A DNA stretch of 64,000 bases from Paenibacillus sp. Soil750 (GCF_001428045.1 NZ_LMSD01000001.1:664832-728831), one strand, 5' to 3'. Counted from the first letter of the stretch, positions 8,104-17,798 are shown. Made by a program: numbers and translations. Notes: a model not told the origin generated them from the letters alone.

Positions 8104-9921
8104 ATGATCAGGTGGCTATTTATTAATAGGAGCATCCGTACGAAAATTGTTTGGAGCAGTGTCCTGATCTCCTTGATCCCCATGCTTGTACTCTCGATGA
8201 TTTTTTTTAAGTCGAGTACGCGTTCTTTGGAAAATTCGATGTTTCGAAGTTCGGATCAGAATGCCGAGTATTTATCGGGGTATTTAGATCAATATTTCAG
8301 CAATATTTCTTCATCTGCCCTACAAATATATGGTTTCGAACGCATCCTGAATCTCATGGAGCATGGGGCTAATTATAATGATGCCGATATCATTTTGCTC
8401 AGGGAATCGATTAAGAACTATGATTTGCTGATACAGAATAAAAACAAAGACATTATTAAGATCATGATCTTCGGCAAAGAAAATAAGCTGGAAGATTCAT
8501 GGTCTAGAGCGGCTAGCTACGAGTCCGTCAAAATGGATCAGAGCATTCCTCATTACAAGGAGATGCTCGATTTGCCATTTCAACAGGCGCTTATGTTTAC
8601 CTATAAGGATGTCACACTACAGCAGGATTTTTTTGTTTATTCCATTCCTATTTATGATCCATTCTATAGAACGAAGTTCGGTACGCTCGTATTTTACATT
8701 CAGAGCAAGGAATTATCGAAGATGATTGAAGCGAATAATCATTCGCCGAACATCATCGTCTTGCAGAACGCCAGCGGCGAGCCCTTTTATCAGACGAATG
8801 GCAAATATGCGGATATCATACCGAAATATGAAAAGCCGGAGATCAGCTCACAAAATGATCCTAAGAACATTCAATTTTTGAAAAAGAAAGATTTATTCGT
8901 CGCTACCTCCCGACTCAATTATGGCAATATTTCGCTTTCCATTGTGTATCCGAATCCTGAACTTGAACAGAACCGCAGGAACATTTTGCTTACTACGATT
9001 GGGGCGTTTATTTTCGTGATGCTGAGCATTTCACTGCTCTCGATTCTCGCGCAGCATTATATTACCCGACCCATCAAGCTGCTCGGAAAAGCGATGAAAA
9101 CTGTTCGCAAAGGCAATTTCCATGTCAGTCTGCCTCAGAATGTCAATTATCGTGATGATATCTCGGAGCTGACGGGCAATTTTAATTTCATGACAGATAA
9201 AATTCGTGAGTTGATTGAATCCAAATACGAAATGCAGCTTCTCAATAAAGAAGCACAAATTCTAGCGCTTCAAATGCAGATTAATCCGCATTTTCTTTAC
9301 AATACGTTGCAGACGATCGGTGGCAAAGCTGTACTGATCGGGGATTATGAAATTCACGAGATGTGCCGTGCGTTAGGAGACATGTTTCGGTACAGCTTCT
9401 ATGAAGGCAATGTCGCCTCGACGATTGGTCAGGAGCTTGCGCACGTGAATAACTACTTGTACATCCAACAGCTCCGCTTTGAGGAGACGCTGGAGATTGA
9501 GTTCGACGTCGCAACTGATCTGATGGACTGTGCGATCATTCGATTCGTCATGCAGCCGATTATTGAGAATGTTATTGTGCATGCGTTCAGCAAGCGGGAT
9601 GAGGGGCAGTCGCTGCGGATCTGCGTGAGCGTGCTGCGGGAATCGGATTCCATTGTGCTGACGGTGCAGGATAACGGACCAGGCATCGAAACCGATAAGT
9701 TGGTTGCGCTGCGATCATCGTTCGAGAACAAATCGTCCGACGTTTTCTACGGAGTATCCATCGGGCTCAAAAATGTGCATGAACGATTAAGACTCGTTTA
9801 TGGATCGCCATTTGGCCTTGAGGTGGAGAGTGAGTTAGGCATCGGAACGGCGATTCGCATACGAATTCCGTACAATTATTATAGGGGTGACAGCTTTGTA
9901 CAAAGTAATGGTCGTGGATGA
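8104..9921 (+). CDS. Sensor histidine kinase, YesM-like
   Basis: A 605-residue membrane kinase. Helix 1 (about 14-34) and helix 2 (about 290-312) bracket a roughly 255-residue extracellular sensor region of the Cache type. A HAMP segment (YITRPIKLLGKAM) follows. The His_kinase (PF06580-type) motif QMQINPHFLYNTLQ has His396 as the probable phosphorylation site, then the ATPase with N-box QPIIENVIVHAF and G-box DNGPGIE and GVSIGLKNVHERL. It overlaps the next gene, the response regulator, and lies between two binding-protein genes. It probably senses the sugar, or the loaded binding protein, and controls the ABC operon. Confidence 0.92.
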   Translation: MIRWLFINRSIRTKIVWSSVLISLIPMLVLSMIFFKSSTRSLENSMFRSSDQNAEYLSGYLDQYFSNISSSALQIYGFERILNLMEHGANYNDADIILLRESIKNYDLLIQNKNKDIIKIMIFGKENKLEDSWSRAASYESVKMDQSIPHYKEMLDLPFQQALMFTYKDVTLQQDFFVYSIPIYDPFYRTKFGTLVFYIQSKELSKMIEANNHSPNIIVLQNASGEPFYQTNGKYADIIPKYEKPEISSQNDPKNIQFLKKKDLFVATSRLNYGNISLSIVYPNPELEQNRRNILLTTIGAFIFVMLSISLLSILAQHYITRPIKLLGKAMKTVRKGNFHVSLPQNVNYRDDISELTGNFNFMTDKIRELIESKYEMQLLNKEAQILALQMQINPHFLYNTLQTIGGKAVLIGDYEIHEMCRALGDMFRYSFYEGNVASTIGQELAHVNNYLYIQQLRFEETLEIEFDVATDLMDCAIIRFVMQPIIENVIVHAFSKRDEGQSLRICVSVLRESDSIVLTVQDNGPGIETDKLVALRSSFENKSSDVFYGVSIGLKNVHERLRLVYGSPFGLEVESELGIGTAIRIRIPYNYYRGDSFVQSNGRG

Positions 9922-11503
9922 CGAATCATTGGGAAGGAAGTCCGTTTGCAAAATGATTAGTGAGCTAGCTCTGGACGTGGAGGTTATTGCCGAAGCGCGA
10001 CATGGCGAAGAAGCGTTGGAGCTTATACGTATTAGCAAGCCTCATATTATTGTGACGGACATGAACATGCCGGTCATGAACGGTCAACAGTTTTTAGAAG
10101 CCTTGTATACCAATTATGCCGAGATTAAGGTGATTGTCATTAGCGGCTACTCGCAATTTGAATATATGAAAGCGGCAGTGACTTATCAGGCTTGTGAGTA
10201 CGTGCTGAAGCCGATTTCCCTGTTGGATTTGAAAAGTGCGTTGGTGAAAGCCATGGAGGCAAGCCACAACCATTTGACACTGCAGCAGCAAAAGAAATTC
10301 ACCCAAGACATGTGGCAGCTCCGCAGAGAAGTGTTCTTCCAACATGTCACGAGCCGCCGTATCACGAATGTCATAGATATCCAAACGCAAGCGGAAGAAC
10401 TTGCAATCTCTAGCGCCAGAGGCAGTTTTCGGCTAGCTGTCTGTATGTTCCGCAACTTTCAGGACATCTCTATAAAAAAATTTCATGGGAATGCAGATTT
10501 GTTAATGTATAGTATCGAAAATATTTTGGCTGAGGTACTCTCCTCTGAAAGACTGGATGTTGCACCGCTTATTTATAAGTCGGACGATAGGATGAGTCTT
10601 TGTCTATACGCACCAGAGTCATCCTATGATGAGAAGCATATCCGACACTTACTTACGTCCTTCCATAACGTGATAAACCAGATGCTGCAGCTTGACGTGG
10701 TAGCTGGTTTAAGCCGAGTGTTCACTAAATTGGAACGGCTGCCAGAGGCTTATGACATGGCCAATGATCAGTTGAGAAATAATACGCTGTATGCGACCGA
10801 TTTTTTACTGAACTCCCAGGAACAATACACAGGAGCGTCCCCTGCTGCATCGGAGTTGTTAACGGTGTTTGAGCTGAAGACCTTGCAGCAAGCATTGGCG
10901 GCAGGGAATGGGGGCGAGTGTCGCGAGCTGCTGCGGAATTTGCTGCGCAAAGCGGATAAAATGAGTGGATTGACCATCCGTGAGGGACAGCGATCGCTGA
11001 AGAAGCTAACAGAAATGGCCGCCGCTGAGATGTCAGACATGGTGATTGTTTATCCGCAGCTATTTGATGCACGTTCACTTGCAGGCATCGTGGATCACAG
11101 TCAGTTCAACCACTTCATCGAACAGTTCTCCGAGGCTACTGAGGAGTATCATGCGAGCAAGGGGACGACCTCATCCGTTCATTCTATGCACGAGATTGCT
11201 GCCTATTTGGATACGCACTATTTTGAAGACATCAGTCTGATCGACATCGCTACTCGCTTTCATCTCGACCCAAGTTACTTAAGCAAGCAGTTTAAATCCG
11301 TGACCTCTGAGAACTTTATTGAGTATGTGACGCGTAAACGGATGGAAAAATCATGCGAGCTGCTGCACATGTCCGAATATAAAATTAGTGAGATATCCGA
11401 GCTTGTGGGCTATGAGAACCAACGATACTTCAGCCAAGTGTTCAAAAAGTTCACGGGACAAACGCCTTCAGAATACCGAGAGAAGTATGCGGCTAAGACT
11501 TAA
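9896..11503 (+). CDS. AraC-type response regulator, YesN-like
   Basis: A 535-residue regulator starting most plausibly at TTG 9896, because AGGGGTG at 9883-9889 is correctly spaced; GTG 9887 is an alternative that lies inside that ribosome site. The receiver domain has VVDDE, phospho-acceptor Asp55 in TDMNMPVMNG and KP at the expected place. A long central linker (about 130-420) precedes two AraC helix-turn-helix units at the C-terminus (DIATRFHLDPSYLSKQFK and ISEISELVGYENQRYFSQVFKK). It overlaps the kinase gene by 26 bases, so the pair is translationally coupled. It is the likely binder of the repeated 23-bp motif flanking it. Confidence 0.9.
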   Translation: MYKVMVVDDESLGRKSVCKMISELALDVEVIAEARHGEEALELIRISKPHIIVTDMNMPVMNGQQFLEALYTNYAEIKVIVISGYSQFEYMKAAVTYQACEYVLKPISLLDLKSALVKAMEASHNHLTLQQQKKFTQDMWQLRREVFFQHVTSRRITNVIDIQTQAEELAISSARGSFRLAVCMFRNFQDISIKKFHGNADLLMYSIENILAEVLSSERLDVAPLIYKSDDRMSLCLYAPESSYDEKHIRHLLTSFHNVINQMLQLDVVAGLSRVFTKLERLPEAYDMANDQLRNNTLYATDFLLNSQEQYTGASPAASELLTVFELKTLQQALAAGNGGECRELLRNLLRKADKMSGLTIREGQRSLKKLTEMAAAEMSDMVIVYPQLFDARSLAGIVDHSQFNHFIEQFSEATEEYHASKGTTSSVHSMHEIAAYLDTHYFEDISLIDIATRFHLDPSYLSKQFKSVTSENFIEYVTRKRMEKSCELLHMSEYKISEISELVGYENQRYFSQVFKKFTGQTPSEYREKYAAKT

Positions 11504-11505
11504 CT

Positions 11506-11528
11506 ACCAAAATTTTGAACATCAGAAC
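11506..11528 (+). promoter_or_regulatory. Conserved sugar-island motif, copy 2
   Basis: Second strong copy (20 of 23 identities to 7987-8009; core TTTTGAACATCA) directly after the response-regulator stop and about 100 bases before the second binding-protein start. A candidate promoter TTACGA-N17-TAAGAT lies downstream at about 11541-11571. Confidence 0.55.
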
Positions 11529-11630
11529 GACAATTTATTTTATTACGATTCCTTCTTTCAGAGCGTAAGATAGGATTCAGAACGAGCGTGCACTGTTCTA
11601 AACCGAAAACGAGGAAGAGGGGTTACAGAT

Positions 11631-12965
11631 ATGAACAAGTTTGCAAGTGTAAGTGTTTCGGCAACGATGGTGGCTATATTATTGTCAGCATGCGGCAGCA
11701 ACAGCAATACGGCAAGCACGGCAGCACCAGCTGCAAGCAGCGAGACTAAGTCAGCTGCTACTGCGACCGCAACGGCAAAAGTAGAGAAGCCAGTTACGAT
11801 TTCGTTTATGCATTTCAAAAGTGATGTTACGGACGGTGTAGCCAAAATCGTCGAGCAGTTCGAAAAGCAAAACCCTAACATCAAGGTCGAAGTACAGCCT
11901 GTTAAATATGATGATTACTACACTTTATTGAAAACGAAAATGGCCAGCGGCGACATCGTGGATGTGTTTACATTAAATGCGGGCAGCAATACGAAGCTGC
12001 TCCATGATGGCGGTTACCTTGAGGATTTGACGGGTAAGGATTTCATGTCCAACTTCGATCCTAGCGTATTGAAAGCGCAAGCAACCGACGGTAAAAACTA
12101 TATCATGCCAGTTAACGCTACCCCAATTGCCGTTTTCTATAACAAAAAAATATTCAGCGATCTCGGCCTCCAGGTTCCTAGGACGTACGATGCGATGATT
12201 GCTGCGGCCAAAAAAATAAAGGAAGCGGGCAAAACTCCTTTCGCCCTTGGCTGGAAAGATAACTGGACGTTAGGCATGTGGTTGAGCCGAGACCTGCCAA
12301 GTAATACAACACTGGTAGAGAAACAGGCGGACTTTTTCACCAAAATAGAAAAGGGCACAGCGAAATTCGCTGACAACCCTGCGTCCAAAACGGTTATTGC
12401 TCATGCACAAGACTTGTTTGACCTCGGTAATAAGGATCAGCTTGGCGTCGATTACAATGGCGTCGTAGACCTCTTCTCCAAAGGCGATGTAGGAATGATG
12501 TACATGGGAACTTGGCCTTTAGCGGATATTCAGAAGAAGAATCCGGAATTATACAAAACAGGCATGGGCTACTTCCCGTATCCGTTCAGCAATGATGAAA
12601 GCTTGAATAAGCTTGAATTCAACCCGGATGCCTCTCTTGCCGTAAACAGCAAATCAGCGAATAAAGAGGCAGCGTTGAAATTCCTTGCCTTCATGGCCAG
12701 CAAAGAGGGCGGAGATGCTTGGGTGAAAAATATTAACTCGCTTAGCTTTGTCAAAGGTGCCTCAACAGACATCGCGCCAGCGGTCAATGATCTTAAGCCG
12801 TATTTTGATAAAGGGTTAACGTATGATTCGCAATCCTTTATTACGACGACCATTGATTGGAATTCACAATTTACGCAATATGTTCAAAAAGTGTTCTTCA
12901 AGAAAGCAACACCTGATCAAATCATTAAGGATCTGGATGACTGGGTTGCCAAAAACCACAAATAA
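11631..12965 (+). CDS. Sugar-binding lipoprotein of the alpha-galactoside ABC transporter
   Basis: A 444-residue family-1 solute-binding protein. The signal peptide ends at lipobox LSAC with Cys21 lipidated, followed by an Ala/Ser/Thr-rich spacer to about residue 50. The mature domain opens with PVTISFMHFKSDVTDGVAKI and contains AVFYNKKIFSDLGLQVPRTYD and MMYMGTWPLADI, typical of MsmE/RafE-like binders. It is the first gene of an operon with two permeases and an alpha-galactosidase. A strong hairpin after its stop probably leaves the binder in excess over the permeases. Its promoter region carries the shared motif, so control by the adjacent two-component system is likely. Confidence 0.92.
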   Translation: MNKFASVSVSATMVAILLSACGSNSNTASTAAPAASSETKSAATATATAKVEKPVTISFMHFKSDVTDGVAKIVEQFEKQNPNIKVEVQPVKYDDYYTLLKTKMASGDIVDVFTLNAGSNTKLLHDGGYLEDLTGKDFMSNFDPSVLKAQATDGKNYIMPVNATPIAVFYNKKIFSDLGLQVPRTYDAMIAAAKKIKEAGKTPFALGWKDNWTLGMWLSRDLPSNTTLVEKQADFFTKIEKGTAKFADNPASKTVIAHAQDLFDLGNKDQLGVDYNGVVDLFSKGDVGMMYMGTWPLADIQKKNPELYKTGMGYFPYPFSNDESLNKLEFNPDASLAVNSKSANKEAALKFLAFMASKEGGDAWVKNINSLSFVKGASTDIAPAVNDLKPYFDKGLTYDSQSFITTTIDWNSQFTQYVQKVFFKKATPDQIIKDLDDWVAKNHK

Positions 12966-12976
12966 CGACAGCGTTA

Positions 12977-13006
12977 TAACGGCATAGGCTACTGCCTATG
13001 CCGTTA
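12977..13006 (+). terminator. Intercistronic hairpin, partial terminator or mRNA stabiliser
   Basis: Perfect 13-bp stem beginning TAACGGCATAGG with a four-base loop and only a weak T-tail, placed between the binding protein and the first permease. Confidence 0.7.
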
Positions 13007-13030
13007 TTTATCAGAAAGGGAATTTAACCT

Positions 13031-13909
13031 ATGGGAAATATGAAACGAATGATCCGTGGTGAGTTCTGGTATGTTCTGTTCCTTATTCCGGGTATTCTGT
13101 TATTTACGTTAGCCGTCCTCATTCCATTTGTGATAGGAACGCGATATTCCTTCACAAGTTGGGATGGTGTATCACGGAAGCTGACATATATTGGGTGGGA
13201 AAACTACGTGCATGCTTTTCAAGACTCGGATGTATGGGCCGCGCTTGGAAATACGTTTAAATATGCATTTATTCTAATGGTGCTTGTGAATGGGCTATCT
13301 CTTCTACTGGCGTTGCTTCTGGATTCTTATTTGAAGTTTAAGAACTTGTTTCGGACGATTTTCTTCCTGCCGAGTATTCTCTCTATTGTATTATCTGGAT
13401 TTATTTGGAAATATAACTTCAGCACAGGCTTCCCCAAGCTGCTGACCCTATTCGGTCTGGATGTGACAAGTCCGCTTGGCAATCCCGATCATGCTTTATT
13501 CGGATTGATTCTTGTAGCCCTGTGGCAGGGTGTAGGTGCACCTATGATTATCTATATCGCTGGTTTACAGGGCATTCCGAGCGAGCTTGTAGAGAGTGCC
13601 AAAATGGATGGTGCTGGAGCAGGTCGAGCGTTTTGGCATGTGACATTACCACTGCTTGCGCCGTCGATTACAATTAATCTGTTGCTCGTGTTGACGGGCT
13701 CGCTCAAAGTGTTTGATCTCGTTTGGGTAACCACTCAGGGGGGACCGGGCTTTGCAACGGAGGTTATTACAACCTTCATTTATAAAACAGCCTTTAACTC
13801 CTTTAAAGCAGGCTACGGCATGGCGTTATCGATGATTTTCTTCGTCATCCTGGTCATCGTGACGATTGTACAATTATCCATTTTCAGAAGACGGGAAGTG
13901 GAGATGTAA
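13031..13909 (+). CDS. ABC sugar permease, MalF/MsmF type
   Basis: A 292-residue inner-membrane subunit with six predicted helices. The EAA loop that contacts the ATPase is visible as ELVESAKMDGAGAGRAFWHVTLPLLAP. ATG 13031 has AAAGGG ten bases upstream. It overlaps the next permease gene by one base (TAATG). Together with that permease and the binder it forms a CUT1-family importer for an oligosaccharide; the GH36 gene in the same operon points to alpha-galactosides. No ATPase gene is present in the window, so a shared MsmX/MsmK-type ATPase encoded elsewhere is expected. Confidence 0.93.
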   Translation: MGNMKRMIRGEFWYVLFLIPGILLFTLAVLIPFVIGTRYSFTSWDGVSRKLTYIGWENYVHAFQDSDVWAALGNTFKYAFILMVLVNGLSLLLALLLDSYLKFKNLFRTIFFLPSILSIVLSGFIWKYNFSTGFPKLLTLFGLDVTSPLGNPDHALFGLILVALWQGVGAPMIIYIAGLQGIPSELVESAKMDGAGAGRAFWHVTLPLLAPSITINLLLVLTGSLKVFDLVWVTTQGGPGFATEVITTFIYKTAFNSFKAGYGMALSMIFFVILVIVTIVQLSIFRRREVEM

Positions 13910-14727
13910 TGAAAATCACACGATACAGCACGTTTGTTGCGGTTGCAATTCTGGCTATTCTGTTTGTGTTTCCGATGTATGTTGCCTTACTGATGTCACT
14001 CAAAACAGCGAAGCAAACCTTCGATTCCTTCTATTCGCTGCCGACGAGCTTGAATTTTGTTAATTACACGCACGCTTGGAGTACGTCCAAGTATCCCGCA
14101 GCATTTATAAATAGCTTGATTGTAACCGGCATCTCGGTTGCTTTGATTATCTTTGCTTCTGCATTGGCTGGATATGCAATTGCGCGCAGAAGTAAGCCAT
14201 TTTACAACTTCATTTTTATCCTATTTCTATCGGGTATGATGGTCCCTTTTCAAGTGATCATGCTGCCGTTGTACCAGATCGGCAAATCATTCCATCTCGT
14301 GAATTCACATTGGGGACTAGCGCTGATCTATGGCGGTTTCGGCGTGCAGATGGGTGTATTGTTTTACACAGGTTTCGTGAAAGGTATTTCACGTGAAATT
14401 GAAGAAGCTGCTAGGATTGATGGCTGCTCGACACCGGGTATTTTTATCCGAGTTGTGATGCCTTTGCTCAAGCCGGTAACGGCTACGGTACTCGTCCTGA
14501 ATGCGTTGTACATTTGGAATGACTTCTTACTTCCACTGCTCTACCTGCAGGACAAAAACTACCGCACCATTCCCCTGCAGCAGTACTTCTTTTTCGGTCA
14601 ATACAGCAGTGACTTGAATCTTGCTTTCGCTTATGCGGTTATGGGCATGATTCCGATCATCATTTTTTTCTTATTCATGCAGAGATTCATCATCAAAGGG
14701 ATTGCCGCTGGGGCGATCAAGGGATAG
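13909..14727 (+). CDS. ABC sugar permease, MalG/MsmG type
   Basis: A 272-residue partner permease with six helices and the EAA loop EIEEAARIDGCSTPGIFIRVVMPLLKP. Its ATG shares a base with the stop of the preceding permease, implying coupled translation and equal stoichiometry. The C-terminus QRFIIKGIAAGAIKG is typical of CUT1 permeases. It probably imports the alpha-galactoside hydrolysed by the next gene. Confidence 0.93.
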   Translation: MKITRYSTFVAVAILAILFVFPMYVALLMSLKTAKQTFDSFYSLPTSLNFVNYTHAWSTSKYPAAFINSLIVTGISVALIIFASALAGYAIARRSKPFYNFIFILFLSGMMVPFQVIMLPLYQIGKSFHLVNSHWGLALIYGGFGVQMGVLFYTGFVKGISREIEEAARIDGCSTPGIFIRVVMPLLKPVTATVLVLNALYIWNDFLLPLLYLQDKNYRTIPLQQYFFFGQYSSDLNLAFAYAVMGMIPIIIFFLFMQRFIIKGIAAGAIKG

Positions 14728-14757
14728 ATTCATGGAGACATAAGGGGGACGGTATAG

Positions 14758-16869
14758 GTGTCTGTAACGGTTTTGGAACAAGCGAACATCTTCGAAATTC
14801 GCACTGATAAATCTTCGTATGTGTTCGGGATTAATGAGAAAGGCATCATTCAGCACTTATATTGGGGCGCACACGTTGAAGCAGCGGATTGTGGGTATTT
14901 ATTGAAAAGTAGGCTGCACAGCTCATTCGATGCAGAAATCGATCGGGAAACGGAGGAGTATGGAGGCTGGGGTGGCTGTAATTATGCTGAACCAGCGCTG
15001 AAAGTTTCATTTGCAGACGGTGTACGTGACTTGAAGCTGAGGTATGAAGGATATCGAGTTGTGGGCGAAAATGAAATCGTACTGCGGATGGTGGATAGTT
15101 ACTATCCATTAGATATCGAAGTTCATTATAAAGCGATCCCTGAGTACGATCTGATTGAGCGCTTTGTGCACGTGCGTAATTCGCAGACAGAGTCCGTTCG
15201 CATTGAGCAGGTCACGGCGGCAGTCTGGACGGTGCAGGCTCTACCTGATTACAGAATGACGCATGTGACAGGTCGCTGGGCAGGGGAATATCAATTAAGA
15301 TCGACGGTCTTGTCCGAAGGGAAAAAGGTGCTGGAATCACGCAGAGGCTTTACGGGGCCTCATGCTAATCCATGGTTCGCTATCGACAATGGAAAAGCCG
15401 ACGAAACCTCGGGAAGTGTGTGGTTTGGGGCACTTGGTTGGAGCGGCAACTGGAAAATCGTTGCGGAGAAATCGACATTCGGGCATGTGCGAATTGTAGG
15501 CGGCGTGAATGATTTTGACAGCGCCTTTGTGCTCGCACCTGGTGAAGTGTATGCTACACCTGTATTCGTCGGCGGATTTACATCTGGTGGATTCGGTCAG
15601 ATGAGCCGCAACCTGCACAAGTACCAAAGGGATTACGTGCTGCCGACAAGTGAGCTGCGCAAAGTGCTGTACAATTCATGGGAGGCGACGGAATTCGCCG
15701 TAACTGTAGAAGGGCAAAAGGAGCTGGCCCAGCAGGCAGCTCGTCTAGGCGTGGAACGTTTCGTTGTTGACGACGGCTGGTTCGGCGAGCGCCATAGCGA
15801 CCGAGCGGGCTTAGGAGACTGGTATGTCAATGCGGAGAAATTCCCCAACGGTCTTGAGGAGTTAATCGACTATGTAAAGGAACTGGGCATGGAATTCGGG
15901 TTATGGGTCGAGCCAGAGTCTGTCAATCCGAACAGCGACTTGTTCCGAGCACATCCGGAATGGGTGTATCAATTCCCGACACGCGAAGGTACGCAGCTGC
16001 GAAATCAATTATTATTGAACTTGGGGCTGCCAGAAGTGAAACAATTTGTCCTTCATTTCATGACGACCTTACTTACAAAGTATGATATCCGATTTATCAA
16101 ATGGGATATGAACCGAACCGTAACAGAGCCTGGTACGGTTGCCTCGGGGCAGGATGTGGGTGCTTCCATGTGGATCAAACATGTCGATCACTTGTATGAC
16201 ATTTGGGCTGAACTCAGGGGACGCTTCCCCCATGTGGAATTTGAGACTTGCGCGGGCGGCGGTGCGAGAATTGATCTAGGCATTCTGCGCTATGCTGATC
16301 AAGCATGGATAAGTGATAACACGGATGCACGCGACCGTATATCGATTCAGGAGGGGTTCTCCTACGCCTACAGTCCTTCCGTCATGATGTGTTGGGTGAC
16401 GGAATCACCACACGGTTTTAACGGCAGGAGTCTTCCTCTATCCTATCGATTCCATAGCGCAATGATGGGCGGTTTGGGCATTGGGGCGAACATCAGCAAA
16501 TGGTCGACAGAAGAAATGGAGAAAGCGAAGAGATATGTAGAGCTATATAAGGAGATCAGGCCGGTTATTCTCAATGGTGATATGTATCGGCTGTCATCAT
16601 TGCGAGATTCGAATGTAGCGGCTTATCAGTATAACAGCAAGGATCGTAGCGAGAGCGTTGTGTTTACGTTCCTGCAATCGCAACATTTTGGCTCTGAAGT
16701 TCGGCATTTGCTTCTACAGGGCCTAGTGTCTCATGCCTCCTATGAGGTGAATATAGATGAAGGAGAACCCTTCGTCCGTCAGGGCTCAACACTTATGAAC
16801 CTTGGTGTTGCTGTAAGCCTGCGTGGTGATTATAAAAGTATAATGATCCGTATTAAACGGTTAGAATAG
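14758..16869 (+). CDS. Alpha-galactosidase, GH36
   Basis: A 703-residue cytoplasmic enzyme that releases galactose from melibiose, raffinose or stachyose. GTG 14758 has AGGGGG at 14743-14748. The N-terminal beta-sandwich (to about 300) leads into the TIM barrel. Nucleophile Asp450 lies in FIKWDMNR, and acid/base Asp520 in ISDNTDARD; the 70-residue spacing matches the family. Other GH36 landmarks are VDDGWFG, GLWVEPE and ETCAGGGARID. Its length is normal for bacterial tetrameric GH36 enzymes (about 700-740). No signal peptide is present, consistent with hydrolysis after uptake by the upstream transporter. It is the last gene of the operon, followed by a terminator. Confidence 0.93.
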   Translation: MSVTVLEQANIFEIRTDKSSYVFGINEKGIIQHLYWGAHVEAADCGYLLKSRLHSSFDAEIDRETEEYGGWGGCNYAEPALKVSFADGVRDLKLRYEGYRVVGENEIVLRMVDSYYPLDIEVHYKAIPEYDLIERFVHVRNSQTESVRIEQVTAAVWTVQALPDYRMTHVTGRWAGEYQLRSTVLSEGKKVLESRRGFTGPHANPWFAIDNGKADETSGSVWFGALGWSGNWKIVAEKSTFGHVRIVGGVNDFDSAFVLAPGEVYATPVFVGGFTSGGFGQMSRNLHKYQRDYVLPTSELRKVLYNSWEATEFAVTVEGQKELAQQAARLGVERFVVDDGWFGERHSDRAGLGDWYVNAEKFPNGLEELIDYVKELGMEFGLWVEPESVNPNSDLFRAHPEWVYQFPTREGTQLRNQLLLNLGLPEVKQFVLHFMTTLLTKYDIRFIKWDMNRTVTEPGTVASGQDVGASMWIKHVDHLYDIWAELRGRFPHVEFETCAGGGARIDLGILRYADQAWISDNTDARDRISIQEGFSYAYSPSVMMCWVTESPHGFNGRSLPLSYRFHSAMMGGLGIGANISKWSTEEMEKAKRYVELYKEIRPVILNGDMYRLSSLRDSNVAAYQYNSKDRSESVVFTFLQSQHFGSEVRHLLLQGLVSHASYEVNIDEGEPFVRQGSTLMNLGVAVSLRGDYKSIMIRIKRLE

Positions 16870-16879
16870 TTTGGAAGTG

Positions 16880-16904
16880 AAGCCCGCATTGTGCGGGCTT
16901 TTTA
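16880..16904 (+). terminator. Intrinsic terminator of the alpha-galactoside operon
   Basis: AAGCCCGCA/TGCGGGCTT stem, three-base loop, then T-run. Confidence 0.9.
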
Positions 16905-16949
16905 GATTGTCTCGAAACGAGCTAAGCAACACGGTTTCGTTCTACCTAT

Positions 16950-17798
16950 CTATTGCAAAACAGCCGACTGCCGATAACGCAGCGGTGTCATTTTCGTCAT
17001 TTGACGGAACACACGTCCGAATTGCACGAGGGAACCGAAGCCGACTTGCTCAGCGATCACGATGACTTTCAACCTCGTTGTAGCTAACAGCCTCTGAGCT
17101 TCTTGTACTCGAACGAGATTCACATATTCAACCAGCGAAAATCCGGTGATTTCCTTAAACATTCGGCTTAAATAGGCGGAGCTGATTTCGAATCGTTCTG
17201 CAAGCTCCTCGAGTCTCATCGGTTCAGCGAAATGGGCGTTAATAAATCGCACGATAGTAGATATTTTCCGGTGCAGGGGAGAAACGTGTTCGGGTGAGGT
17301 GACCGGATGTATGCGAACGAAACGTGCCGTGAATAGTAACAACTCGATTAAAAAGTGTGTCATGGCAAAAGTTTGCCCCATTGCAGGCTCCTTGGCTTCA
17401 TGGATTAATTTACCTAGCATGTCTTCAACAAGACGCCGAGTGGGCAGATCGAGCCGTAATACAGGCGTATCATGCGTGAAGGCATCCAGTAAGAAAGGTG
17501 CCGCTTCTTTCGTATCTTCCAAAATGCTGTCGCTAAAATTAATGACGACTCTCGCATGACCGAGTTTATCTGAGTCGGAGGTGGCATGAAGTTCACGTCG
17601 ATTGATGAGGACCAAATCTCCTGGAAGAATGAGATAGGAACGATCACGAATGAAATACATGCGTTCTCCTTCGTATAAATAGTAGAGTTCATACATATCA
17701 TGCATGTGCTGGGTCCTCTCAAAAGATCCAGAGCGATGAATATGCTGGATGTAGAAAGGGCCTTCATCTTCATTGCCGAAGGTGACGGTACGTGACAT
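16950..17798 (-). CDS. AraC-family regulator with N-terminal cupin domain
   Basis: A 282-residue regulator. ATG at 17798 (reading leftwards) is chosen over an upstream in-frame start because AAGGAGC lies eight bases before it. The N-terminal half is a sugar-sensing cupin (HMHDMYELYYLYEGER, LPGDLVLINRRELHA). The C-terminal half carries two helix-turn-helix units (LEELAERFEISSAYLSRMFKEIT and IAEQVGFGSLVQFGRVFRQMT). It is convergent with the alpha-galactosidase gene and divergent from the epimerase gene, so the epimerase promoter, the galactosidase operon, or both are candidate targets. It lacks a receiver domain and so responds directly to a ligand. Confidence 0.88.
   Translation of the reverse strand: MSRTVTFGNEDEGPFYIQHIHRSGSFERTQHMHDMYELYYLYEGERMYFIRDRSYLILPGDLVLINRRELHATSDSDKLGHARVVINFSDSILEDTKEAAPFLLDAFTHDTPVLRLDLPTRRLVEDMLGKLIHEAKEPAMGQTFAMTHFLIELLLFTARFVRIHPVTSPEHVSPLHRKISTIVRFINAHFAEPMRLEELAERFEISSAYLSRMFKEITGFSLVEYVNLVRVQEAQRLLATTRLKVIVIAEQVGFGSLVQFGRVFRQMTKMTPLRYRQSAVLQ

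Noticed and set aside
11046..11240. Short frames inside the response-regulator gene
   Set aside because: Shadows of the AraC-type response regulator, without ribosome sites.
6558..16869. Horizontally acquired island
   Set aside because: No integrase, tRNA or compositional break is visible, and the sugar cluster looks native for Paenibacillus.
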